Source: Manihot esculenta (taxonomy: Eukaryota > Streptophyta > Magnoliopsida > Malpighiales > Euphorbiaceae). Taken from it: 64,000 nt of DNA. Positions 1 to 10,485 of the stretch are shown one piece after another. A program made the position numbers and the translations under genes. The notes below the pieces were generated by a model. It saw nothing but the letters and a program-made list of their open reading frames with translations, did not search any database and had not been told where the DNA came from. Where the stretch lies: NCBI RefSeq assembly GCF_001659605.2, contig NC_035177.2, positions 1,984,611-2,048,610 of the forward strand. Reading direction: 5' to 3'. Position 1 is the first letter of the stretch. Every line of letters begins with the position of its first letter.

Positions 1-105
1 CACATCAGGCTCACTAAGAACCTTGCTCGGATCTGAAACAAATTTCCTCAACATTGAAACATGGAAAACCGGATGGATCCTTTCCATTGAAGCAGGTAAA
101 TCCAG
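1..105 (-). pseudogene. Fragment of gypsy pol 3' end (array copy)
   Basis: The minus strand matches the integrase C-terminal/chromodomain linker found complete at 13016-13300. The fragment stops at AATCCAG, where a forward LTR begins. It is the same breakpoint as at 1884 and 3663, so it is a copy of element C pol cut by element A's insertion and then multiplied. It runs off the left edge. Confidence 0.8.
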
Positions 106-1490
106 TGTAATACCCGGCTAGACTCCGGTATCGGAATTGCTACCGTCCGGTGGAATCTCGGATGTCGGAAGCCTCTAGTAGGGTAAAACCATGTTTTTAT
201 GAAATGTTTTAATGTGTTTTATGTTTTAAGCATGAAAGAAAATGAGTTTTTGCATGAAAATAGCATTGGAGGAAAACTCAGGTTCGGCCGCCGAACCTCA
301 AGTTCGGCTGCCGAACATGCATGCGTTGCGGGTGTGCTTTAGGCCCCCGAAAGCATAAGTGAGGGAAGTCCAGGTTCGGCCGCCGAACCCCAAGTTCGGC
401 CGCCGAACATGGCATGCATGCGGAGGCACATTCGGCCCCCGAACGTGGTCTGGCCAGCCACTATAAAAGGGTCCCTTAGCCGAAAACGGGCGAGCTTTTT
501 CCCCATTTTCGGCCAAGGTGAGTCTCTACCGTCCCTCACCCATCTTTGACGCCTTTCCTCTAGATCTTTCAAGATTTTCATTTGTTTTAACTTTGTTTTG
601 AAGATTTGAGCTTTTGAGCAAAGTTTTGGAGCTTGGAGGTTCAAGAACCCACTCTCTCCCAACTTCGAGTTTAGGTCGCCTCTCTCTCGATCTTCACGAT
701 GTAAGAGCCGATCTTAAGCTCATTGCATGTTTTAAGTAAGTTTTAAGTAGATCTATGGGATAGAATGCATGTTTAGGTTATGGTTATGTTTTTGGAGTTT
801 ATGGGTATAAATGTATGTCCATGAACAATGTGAGTTGCTTGATGTGTTGTAGATGGGGTTTATATTGGTTTGAGGCCCCTAGGAACATGTATGCTTGTGT
901 TTGTGTGTTGTAGAATAGGTTTGATGCATGTTGGAAAGGTTTGGAGGCGAAATGTGCAAAGGGAGCCAAGTTTCTGCCCTTTAGCAGAAACCAGGTTCGG
1001 CAGCCGAAGGACTTTCGGCCGCCGAACATGGCTGGGGAGGCAGCCTTTCGGCTGGTGAAGCTTGCCCCCGAAAGGGAGACTTTTGTCTCTGTCTGGCAGT
1101 TTCGACCGCCGAAGGTGCCGCCGAACCTGCCTGACTTTCGGCTCTAGAGGGACTTTCGGGGGCCGAACGTGCCTCCGCATGCATGCCATGTTCGGCGGCC
1201 GAACTTGAGGTTCGGCGGCCAAACCTGGACTTTCCTCACTTATGCTTTCGGGGGCCTAAAGGCGCTCCCGAAGGCATGCACGTTCGGCGTCCGAACTTGA
1301 GGTTCGGCGGCCGAACCTAAGTTTTCCTTCAAGGTTGTTTTTATGCAAAAACTCATTTCCTCTTTACTTAAAATCATCAAAACCTTAAAACATTTTATGA
1401 AAACATGGTTCTACCCTACTAGAGGCTTCCGACATCCGAGATTCCACCGGACGGTAGGAATTCCGATACCGGAGTCTAGCCGGGTATTAC
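106..1490. repeat. Chimeric head-to-head LTR, unit 1
   Basis: Bases 106 to about 1159 are the 5' part of a forward LTR, including a TATA box at 462-469. From about 1155 the sequence is the reverse complement of an LTR 5' end, finishing at ATTACA (1490). The two parts share TTCGG at 1155-1159. The unit is not a functional LTR, since the 3' parts of both LTRs (R end and U5) are missing. Confidence 0.85.
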
Positions 1491-1884
1491 ATTCTCCCCC
1501 CCTTAAGAACATTCGTCCCCGAATGTTCCTCAACTAGCACATAGCATGGCATAAAACATAACATACATACATAGCACATAAACACATAGAGATCTAACCT
1601 TAGAAGAGATGAGGGTACTGCTGGAGCATAGACTCCCGTGTCTCCCAAGTGCATTCCTCCAAATTGTGGTGGTTCCACAGGACTTTCACCATCGGGATTT
1701 CCTTGTTTCTTAGCTTTCTGATCTGGGTGTCTATGATCCGTACTGGCTGTTCAACATAGGTGAGATCCTCTCGGACCTCCACATCAGGCTCACTAAGAAC
1801 CTTGCTCGGATCTGAAACAAATTTCCTCAACATTGAAACATGGAAAACCGGATGGATCCTTTCCATTGAAGCAGGTAAATCCAG
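1491..1884 (-). pseudogene. Gypsy pol 3' end and polypurine tract (array copy 1)
   Basis: Read on the minus strand, this contains the last ~90 codons of pol (stop at 1600-1602; chromodomain-like end NKEIPMVKVLW...YPHLF), an AT-rich spacer, a 20-nt hairpin and the G-rich polypurine tract adjoining the reversed LTR at 1490. The 5' side is cut at 1884 by a forward LTR. It is a duplicate of the piece at 3271-3663. Confidence 0.85.
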
Positions 1885-3270
1885 TGTAATACCCGGCTAG
1901 ACTCCGATATCGGAATTCCTACCGTCCGGTGGAATCTCGGATGTCGGAAGCCTCTAGTAGGGTAAAACCATGTTTTTATGAAATGTTTTAATGTATTTTA
2001 TGTTTTAAGCATGAAAGAAAATGAGTTTTTGCATGAAAATAGCATTGGAGGAAAACTCAGGTTCGGCCGCCGAACCTCAAGTTCGGCCGCCGAACATGCA
2101 TGCGTTGCGGGTGTGCTTTAGGCCCCCGAAAGCATAAGTGAGGGAAGTCCAGGTTCGGCCGCCGAACCCCAAGTTCGGCCGCCGAACATGGCATGCATGC
2201 GGAGGCACATTCGGCCCCCGAACGTGGTCTGGCCAGCCACTATAAAAGGGTCCCTTAGCCGAAAACGGGCGAGCTTTTTCCCCATTTTCGGCCAAGGTGA
2301 GTCTCTGCCGTCCCTCACCCATCTTTGACGCCTTTCCTCTAGATCTTTCAAGATTTTCATTTGTTTTAACTTTGTTTTGAAGATTTGAGCTTTTGAGCAA
2401 AGTTTTGGAGCTTGGAGGTTCAAGAACCCACTCTCTCCCAACTTCGAGTTTAGGTCGCCTCTCTCTCGATCTTCACGATGTAAGAGCCGATCTTAAGCTC
2501 ATTGCATGTTTTAAGTAAGTTTTAAGTAGATCTATGGGATAGAATGCATGTTTAGGTTATGGTTATGTTTTTGGAGTTTATGGGTATAAATGTATGTCCA
2601 TGAACAATGTGAGTTGCTTGATGTGTTGTAGATGGGGTTTATATTGGTTTGAGGCCCCTAGGAACATGTATGCTTGTGTTTGTGTGTTGTAGAATAGGTT
2701 TGATGCATGTTGGAAAGGTTTGGAGGCGAAATGTGCAAAGGGAGCCAAGTTTCTGCCCTTTAGCAGAAACCAGGTTCGGCAGCCGAAGGACTTTCGGCCG
2801 CCGAACATGGCTGGGGAGGCAGCCTTTCGGCTGGTGAAGCTTGCCCCCGAAAGGGAGACTTTTGTCTCTGTCTGGCAGTTTCGGCCGCCGAAGGTGCCGC
2901 CGAACCTGCCTGACTTTCGGCTCTGGAGGGACTTTCGGGGGCCGAACGTGCCTCCGCATGCATGCCATGTTCGGCGGCCGAACTTGAGGTTCGGCGGCCG
3001 AACCTGGACTTTCCTCACTTATGCTTTCGGGGGCCTAAAGGCGCTCCCGAAGGCATGCACGTTCGGCGTCCGAACTTGAGGTTCGGCGGCCGAACCTGAG
3101 TTTTCCTTCAAGGTTGTTTTTATGCAAAAACTCATTTCCTCTTTACTTAAAATCATCAAAACCTTAAAACATTTTATGAAAACATGGTTCTACCCTACTA
3201 GAGGCTTCCGACATCCGAGATTCCACCGGACGGTAGGAATTCCGATACCGGAGTCTAGCCGGGTATTACA
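1885..3270. repeat. Chimeric head-to-head LTR, unit 2
   Basis: Same structure as unit 1: a forward LTR part from 1885 to the TTCGG joint at 2934-2938, then a reversed LTR part ending ATTACA at 3270. The reversed part is all that remains in this window of the 3' LTR of element C. TATA box of the forward part at 2241-2248. Confidence 0.85.
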
Positions 3271-3663
3271 TTCTCCCCCCCTTAAGAACATTCGTCCCCG
3301 AATGTTCCTCAACTAGCACATAGCATGGCATAAAACATAACATACATACATAGCACATAAACACATAGAGATCTAACCTTAGAAGAGATGAGGGTACTGC
3401 TGGAGCATAGACTCCCGTGTCTCCCAAGTGCATTCCTCCAAATTGTGGTGGTTCCACAGGACTTTCACCATCGGGATTTCCTTGTTTCTTAGCTTTCTGA
3501 TCTGGGTGTCTATGATCCGTACTGGCTGTTCAACATAGGTGAGATCCTCTCGGACCTCCACATCAGGCTCACTAAGAACCTTGCTCGGATCTGACACAAA
3601 TTTCCTCAACATTGAAACATGGAAAACCAGATGGATCCTTTCCATTGAAGCAGGTAAATCCAG
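3271..3663 (-). pseudogene. Element C pol C-terminus and polypurine tract
   Basis: Minus-strand end of element C pol (stop at 3379-3381) with the chromodomain-like tail, followed by the hairpin and polypurine tract that abut the reversed LTR at 3270. At 3663 the reading frame is cut by element A. The coding sequence resumes at 23664 on the far side of A. The flank TCCAG (3659-3663) is matched by TTCAG (23664-23668), which supports a 5-bp target duplication with one later change. Confidence 0.85.
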
Positions 3664-4019
3664 TGTAATACCCGGCTAGACTCCGGTATCGGAATTCCTA
3701 CCGTCCGGTGGAATCTCGGATGTCGGAAGCCTCTAGTAGGGTAAAACCATGTTTTTATGAAATGTTTTAATGTGTTTTATGTTTTAAGCATGAAAGAAAA
3801 TGAGTTTTTGCATGAAAATAGCATTGGAGGAAAACTCAGGTTCGGCCGCCGAACCTCAAGTTCGGCCGCCGAACATGCATGCGTTGCGGGTGTGCTTTAG
3901 GCCCCCGAAAGCATAAGTGAGGGAAGTCCAGGTTCGGCCGCCGAACCCCAAGTTCGTCCGCCGAACATGGCATGCATGCGGAGGCACATTCGGTCCCCGA
4001 ACGTGGTCTGGCCAGCCAC

Positions 4020-4027
4020 TATAAAAG
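4020..4027 (+). promoter_or_regulatory. TATA box of element A 5' LTR
   Basis: TATAAAAG in the context GCCAGCCACTATAAAAGGGTCCC. The same box occurs at 462, 2241 and 21776 (+), inverted within 12541-12550, 20287-20296 and 30588-30597, and at 54832 and 61069 (+). Transcription would start near 4050, which would define the U3/R border. Inferred from position and conservation. Confidence 0.75.
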
Positions 4028-5097
4028 GGTCCCTTAACCGAAAACGGGCGAGCTTTTTCCCCATTTTCGGCCAAGGTGAGTCTCTGCCGTCCCTCACCCA
4101 TCTTTGACGCCTTTCCTCTAGATCTTTCAAGATTTTCATTTGTTTTAACTTTGTTTTGAAGATTTGAGCTTTTGAGCAAAGTTTTGGAGCTTGGAGGTTC
4201 AAGAACCCACTCTCTCCCAACTTCGAGTTTAGGTCGCCTCTCTCTCGATCTTCACGAGGTAAGAGCCGATCTTAAGCTCATTGCATGTTTTAAGTAAGTT
4301 TTAAGTAGATCTATGGGATAGAATGCATGTTTAGGTTATGGTTATGTTTTTGGAGTTTATGGGTATAAATGTATGTCCATGAACAATGTGAGTTGCTTGA
4401 TGTGTTGTAGATGGGGTTTATATTGGTTTGAGGCCCCTAGGAACATGTATGCTTGTAAACGTGTGTTGTAGAATAGGTTTGATGCATGTTGGAAAGGTTT
4501 GGAGGCGAAATGTGCAAAGTGAGCCAAGTTTCTGCCCTTTAGCAGAAACCAGGTTCGGCAGCCGAAGGACTTTCGGCCGCCGAACATGGCTGGGGAGGCA
4601 GCCTTTCGGCTGGTGAAGCTTGCCCCCGAAAGGGAGACTTTCGTCTCTGTCTGGCAGTTTCGGCCGCCGAAGGTGCCACCGAACCTGCCTGACTTTCGGC
4701 TCTGGAGGGACTTTCGGCCGCCGAACCTGCCGCCGAAAGTGCCCTGTCCAGGCCTTCCTTGCATGTTTTCCTATGGTTGTTTCATGATGTTTTAGGGGGT
4801 TTTTGGGGAGTAGTTTATAGTTATGTTCAGGTATGTTTGGTCCCTCATTTGAGTCCACCTGTGTAGGTTCGGACCCAAGGAACCGAGGACCCCAGCAGTG
4901 AGTTCAGCTGCTTCGGTGTTGTCAGAGTCAGCCAGAGGTGAGTGGAACTAAACTTAATCTTTTAAATTAAATGTTTTATCATGTTTCATGCATCATGATT
5001 ATGCAATAGGATGATTGCATTAGTTTCACGAATATGCCGCATTGCATCGATTGTTGTTGATGTGGGTGAATGTTGGATGACCCAATTAGTCCATGAC

Positions 5098-5285
5098 AGG
5101 AAGACCAGGACCCCATTCTACGGCCTGGCACAATGTAAGGAAAGACCAGGACCCCATTCTACGGCCTGGCACGGTTATGGGACTCGAAGACCAGGAGCCC
5201 AGAGGAGGCCCTGGGGCAATGGTAAGTAATGTATGTTATGACAGGAAGACCAGGACCCCATGCTACGGCCTGGCACAATGTTAGC
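5098..5285 (+). repeat. Short tandem repeats in LTR 3' half
   Basis: Imperfect copies of GACCAGGACCCCATTCTACGG followed by CCTGGCAC, about 45-70 bp apart. The ends CCAGG...CCTGG can pair. Related, diverged arrays occur in the LTRs of B (11222-11363, 18981-19121, inverted), of C (29276-29416, inverted) and in the solo LTR (56020-56170). Confidence 0.75.
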
Positions 5286-5911
5286 TTGGACTAATTGGTG
5301 ACAAGTTCACCCAACCCTTATGTGAATTGTCTGTGTTATGATGCATTCCATTGGAGCATAGTGTTAATATGTTTTATAGTCCTACTCACTGGGCTTTTAG
5401 CTCACCCCACTCCGTTTTTCCCCCAGGCTTGCAGGTACAGTATAGAGCAGGAGTCCGGATAGAGTAAGGAAGTCATGTTTATGTAATAGCTAGCAATGGA
5501 CATGATCGAATTGTATTGTAATGTCTTAATCAGTATAGTTATGTAATGAGATGATATATATGGATGTTAGAGGTGTGCTTGACCGTAGATTATTGTTATC
5601 CCTTTTAATACATGATCTTAGAGATTTTTATGATGTTTATGTAAACCAACTCGACATATGTTATGTCACCCATTTGGGGGCACTGATGAGATCCCACAGA
5701 GGGATCAATGTTATGTATTATATATATGCACAGGTTGAGTTTGGTTGATGTATATGGAAAGGAAAGTTTTAATTTTTATGTATGTTATTGATCATGTATG
5801 GGATTAAGCAGGTTTTCAGGATGCATGTTAGGCTTTCTACGGGTCTCGGCGGCTTTAAGTCGACCCGGATCCTAGCGCCGGTAGCGGTCCGATTTTTGGG
5901 TCGTTACAGAA

Positions 5912-5924
5912 TGGTATCAGAGCC
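5912..5924 (+). other. Primer-binding site (initiator tRNA-Met)
   Basis: TGGTATCAGAGCC lies three bases after the LTR end and is complementary to the 3' end of plant initiator tRNA-Met, the usual minus-strand primer of plant Ty3/gypsy elements. Confidence 0.88.
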
Positions 5925-6158
5925 CTAGGTTCATATGGTCGGACCTAGAGTGTCGGGCTCATAGATGTTATAGAAGGTCAATCACAATAGGAAAGATCAT
6001 GTCCACTAGGATAGGATGTGGAGTCCTGTCTTGATTAATGATGTGAAATGCCATGATGATATGCTATGATATGTGATGTGTGATGCGGGTTCATGTGTGC
6101 CCACATGAACCATATGGTGCTAATGTTGTGCTATGTGTGCTGTTTTTCAGAAAACAGG

Positions 6159-9100
6159 ATGAGAGGAACTCGTCGATCTGCACGATTGACTGGAGTACCA
6201 CCTGAGGATGAGGGCACGAGCGCCCGTCCTCCAGCATTGCCGAGGGCAACGTCTAGTAGGTCTAGCAGAGAAAGGGCAGCAAGAGACCCTAGGAGGTCTT
6301 TGGATCTGGGTAGGAGCAGATCAGTTAGAGGAACAGTTCAGGGTGGAATGTCAGAGGAAGTGGGGGACCAGATGGATGTAGAGCAGAGGAGGGATGGCAG
6401 TTTGGGAGTTAGCATGTCGGAAGAAGGTATGGGAGAGTCCCAAGGAGGCACTCAGGCCTCGGGATTTGTTCAGCCACCCCACTACCCACACTTCTGACAA
6501 CATCCCGGGTATTCGATGGGAGGCACATCGGATTACCCTAGCTTCACTCCTTATCCCACACAGATGCCATACCCACCATACTACCCACCATATTCACAAT
6601 ACCCAATGTATCCACCCCCACCTTACTATCCAAATCCAGCAAACCCTACCTCAGAAAATGTTGCACCACCTCCACCACCTATAGAACCAGCAGCCCCAGT
6701 TGCTCAACCTTCTAGACCTAGCTCAGCCAGTGGGAGCAAGGTCAAGATGACTGAATACATGAAGCTGGGTGCTCCCCAGTTTGAGTCAGGTGATGACCCG
6801 TTTGTGTATCTTGAGAGGGTCAAGACTATTACAGAGGAGTTAGGGGCTGATGACAGTAGAGCCATTCAGATGGCTGGGTTCACGCTTAAGTGCAAGAAGG
6901 CACGAGAGTGGTTCAAGAATTATGTGAACCCGAGAGTGGACAGCATGTCCTGGGAAGAGTTTGCAAACGAGCTTGCAGGTTGGGCTTTTCCCGATAGTTC
7001 AAGGGAGCTGAAAATGATAGAGTTCGAGCAGTTGAGGCAGACAGAGGATATGAGTGTAGAGGAGTACACCGACAGATTCTTGGAGCTGTTGCCTTTTGCT
7101 GGGCAGAGTCTGGACACAGATTCGAAGAAATCAAGGAGGTATGTCATGAAACTTCATTCCAGGTATTCCTCCTTGATTCAGTCCGTGGACAGGGAGAGCT
7201 TCCATGCCATAGTAGATATGGCTAGGAAAATGGAGGCCAGTGCCATCATTCAGGGGACAGTTAAGCAGACAGTGGCACAGCCTTCTGGTTCTAAAACTCC
7301 GGGTGGGGGAAGATTAGATCCTTCTACCCTGAGTGCAGCAGCTTCAGGCAGTAAGAGATGGGGTAAGCCCAAGGGTAAGAAGAATAAGTTCTGGAATAAA
7401 GTCAAGTCCAGTCTAGGATTTGGGAGTGGCTCAAGCTCTAGTGCGGATAATGCAGTTTGTGCGAAGTGTGGTAAGCCACACAGGGGAGTATGTCGGTTTG
7501 GGACGAACGCCTGTTTCAGATGTGGTCAGGAGGGGCATATGGCTCGAGAATGTCCAAGAGCAGTCCCGATGGCTCAGTCCCAGCAGACAGCCTCAGGCAG
7601 TGTAGCGCAGCCAGCAGCTCCAGCCATGACTCAGGCCAGTGGCAGAGGCAGAGGGAGAGGAGCAGCCTCTTCTTCAGCGGGATTCAGAGGTGAAGGTCCA
7701 TCAGCTCCAGCACGGATCTTCACAATGACACAGCAGGAGGCAGATGCATCTAACACCGTGGTGGCAGGTAACTTAATCATTGGTTGTTCAGATGTTTATG
7801 CCTTGATGGACCCTGGTGCATCTCATTCTTTTATTGCTCCGAGAGCCGTGGGGAGGTTAGGTCTGATGACTTCTGGGTTAGAGTGTCCTCTCTGGGTCAG
7901 TGGACCCAAGTGTGATCCATCAGTGGCAGAGTCAGTCTGCCAGTGTAGTCCTGTGTTTGTTGAGGGAAGATGCTTGTCCGCCGACCTAGTGGTTCTAGAT
8001 TTGACAGATTTTGACGTCATTCTAGGGATGGACTGGTTATCTACCCATGGTGCTACCTTGGACTGCAGGGACAAGGTAGTCAGGTTCAGAGGTCAGGATG
8101 GATCTGAGGTTGTCTTCAGAGGAGACAGGAGGGGTACACCTAGAGGTCTGATATCAGCTCTTCAGGCTCGTAGGTTGCTCAGGAGGGGATGTCAGGGGTA
8201 TTTGGCTCATGTGAGAGAGCTTAGCAGTCAGGTCAGAGAGCCCGCCTCGGTGCCAGTGGTTAGGGAGTTCTTAGATGTGTTTCCAGACGAGCTGCCAGGT
8301 TTACCACCTACTAGGGAGATAGAGTTCGAGATAGAACTAATGCCTGGAACCCGACCGATCTCTATCCCTCCCTACAGGATGGCGCCAGCAGAATTGAAAG
8401 AGTTGAAGGAGCAGTTACAGGAGTTGGTAGACAAGGGCTTCATCCGACCGAGTACCTCACCCTGGGGTGCTCCAGTTTTGTTTGTGAGAAAGAAGGATGG
8501 ATCCCTTAGGCTTTGTATCGACTACAGACAGTTGAACAAAGTCACTACCAAGAACAAGTACCCATTGCCAAGGATCGACGATCTATTCGACCAGCTAGCA
8601 GGAGCGGGTTGTTTCTCCAAAATAGATCTGAGATCTGGGTACCACCAGCTGAGGATCAGAGATGAGGATGTGCCAAAGACGGCTTTCAGGACCAGATATG
8701 GGCATTTTGAGTTCCTTGTAATGCCGTTCGGGTTAACCAACGCCCCTGCAGCATTCATGGATCTCATGAATAGAGTGTTTAGCCAATACCTGGATCACTT
8801 TGTTATTGTCTTCATAGATGATATCTTAGTGTATTCCAGGAATGCAGAGGAGCATGCCCATCATCTGAGGTTGGTTCTACAGACCTTGAGGGAACATGGC
8901 TTGTATGCCAAGTTCTCGAAGTGTGAGTTCTGGCTGAGGAGCATTTCGTTCTTGGGGCATGTAGTGTCAGAGAATGGGATAGAGGTGGACCCCAAGAAGA
9001 CAGAAACTGTGGCTAACTGGCCTAGACCCACTTCAGTGACGGAGATCAGGAGTTTCTTGGGTTTGGCAGGTTACTACAGGAGGTTCGTTCAGGACTTCTC

Positions 9101-10485
9101 GAAAATAGCAACTCCTCTAACCAGGTTAACCAGGAAGAATCAGAAGTTTCTGTGGACCGACCAGTGCGAAGAGAGTTTTGAAGAGCTTAAGAAGAGGTTG
9201 ACTTCAGCACCAGTGTTAGCTCTGCCAGCTAGTGATGCAGACTTCACAGTCTTTTGTGATGCGTCCCGTGTGGGACTGGGTTGTGTGCTTATGCAGAATG
9301 AGAGGGTGATTGCTTATGCTTCTAGGCAGCTAAAGAAGCATGAGTTGAATTACCCCACACATGACCTTGAGATGGCATCAGTAATCTTTGCACTCAAGAT
9401 GTGGAGGCACTACCTCTATAGGGTAAAATGTGAGATCTTTACAGATCATAAAAGCCTGCAATACATCCTGAGTCAAAGAGATTTGAACTTGAGACAGAGG
9501 AGATGGGTGGAGCTGCTGAGCGACTATGATTGCAAGATTCAGTATCATCCGGATAAGGCGAATGTCGTGGCAGACGCCCTAAGCCGGAAGTCACTAGGCA
9601 GTCTATCCCACATCACGGCAGAGAGGAGACCAGTGGTGAAGGAGTTTTACAAGCTCATTGATGAAGGTCTACAGTTGGAGTTGTCTGGTACAGGTGCCTT
9701 GGTTGCTCAGATGAAAGTGACACCCGTGTTTCTGGAGCAGGTGGCTCAGAAACAGCATGAGGACCCAGAGTTAGTGAAGATTGCCAGGACTGTTCAGTCA
9801 GGCAAGGACAGTGAGTTCAGATTTGACAATAAGGGGATCCTCCGCTATGGGAGTCGTTTGTGTGTACCAGATGACATAGGGCTAAAAGGAGACATTATGA
9901 GAGAGGCTCATAATGCAAGATACAGCATTCACCCCGGGGCCACCAAGATGTATCAGGATCTGAAGAAAGTTTATTGGTGGCCAGCTATGAAGAGAGAAGT
10001 GGCACAGTTTGTGTCAGCCTGTGAAGTGTGTCAGAGGGTGAAGCTGGAACATCAGAAGCCGGCTGGAATGCTTAACCCGCTACCTATTCCAGAGTGGAAA
10101 TGGGAGAATATAGCTATGGACTTCGTAGTGGGGTTACCGGCGACGTCCAACAGATTGGACTCCATATGGGTGATTGTGGACAGACTCACCAAATCTGCTC
10201 ACTTCATCCCTGTCAGGAGTGGCTATTCTGTGGACAAATTGGCGCAGGTGTATGTTGAAGAGATAGTCAGACTGCATGGGGTTCCTGTTTCTATAGTGTC
10301 AGATAGAGGACCCCAGTTCACCTCCAGGTTTTGGCGGAGTCTGCAGGATGCCATGGGTACCAGGTTGGATTTCAGTACTGCCTTCGATCCACAGACAGAC
10401 GGACAGTCAGAGAGGACCATCCAGACAATAGAGGATATGCTAAGAATGTGTATGCTGGACTTTGGCGGTTCTTGGAGGCAGCATC
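6159..10485 (+). pseudogene. Element A gag-pol, 5' part (gag, protease, RT, RNase H, integrase core)
   Basis: One frame from ATG 6159 ([10 protein letters not shown]), broken by an in-frame TGA at 6495-6497 where elements B and C are open, then open to 10485. Numbering from Met at 6516: proline-rich N-terminus to ~80; gag domain ~80-245; two zinc-binding motifs, C315-X2-C-X3-H-X3-C326 and C333-X2-C-X4-H-X4-C346; aspartic protease with MDPGASHSF (Asp432); RT with FIDD 766-769; RNase H with Asp915 and Asp977; integrase with an H1132/H1139/C1169/C1172 zinc site and D1202, D1263, E1299 (spacing 35). The frame ends in a TAA contributed by element B's LTR. FDPQTDG replaces the FHPQTDG of B and C. 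Would act in retrotransposition in the cytoplasm and nucleus; not functional here. Confidence 0.93.

Larger units (their letters stand above)
1..3663. repeat. Tandem array of 1779-bp chimeric LTR/pol units
   Basis: LTR starts (TGTAATACCCGG) occur at 106, 1885 and 3664, exactly 1779 bp apart. Each unit holds a forward LTR 5' part, a reversed LTR 5' part, and about 394 bp of minus-strand pol 3' end. Copies are nearly identical; for example CTCTAGAGG in unit 1 is CTCTGGAGG in unit 2. The third LTR start continues as the complete 5' LTR of element A. The array probably continues to the left of the window. It could be real tandem duplication or an assembly artefact. Confidence 0.9.
3664..5908 (+). 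repeat. Element A 5' LTR
   Basis: TG...CA bounded, 2245 bp. From the left it contains four GTTCGGCSGCCGAAC-type quasi-palindromes (3840-3966; the last mutated), a TATA box (4020-4027), splice-donor-like sites (4076, 4259, 4938), a second GC-rich CGGCCG region (about 4550-4740), four imperfect repeats of a GACCAGGACCCCATTCTACGG-like unit (5098-5280), and a terminal GCGCCGGTAGCGGTCC segment. Confidence 0.92.

Noticed and set aside
298..516. Short open frames over the LTR GC-rich clusters (many copies, for example 339-662, 2578-3018, 4418-4858, 22174-22614)
   Set aside because: They are open only because the CGGCCG repeats lack stops. Overlapping frames are open on both strands and are not conserved as protein.
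5098..5285. CRISPR-like array
   Set aside because: Plant LTR context, only three or four imperfect repeats, repeats not separated by unique equal spacers, and no cas genes.
7806..7840. MDPGASHSF in the protease as a novel active site
   Set aside because: It is shared by A, B and C, and DPGA variants are, from memory, common in plant chromovirus proteases.
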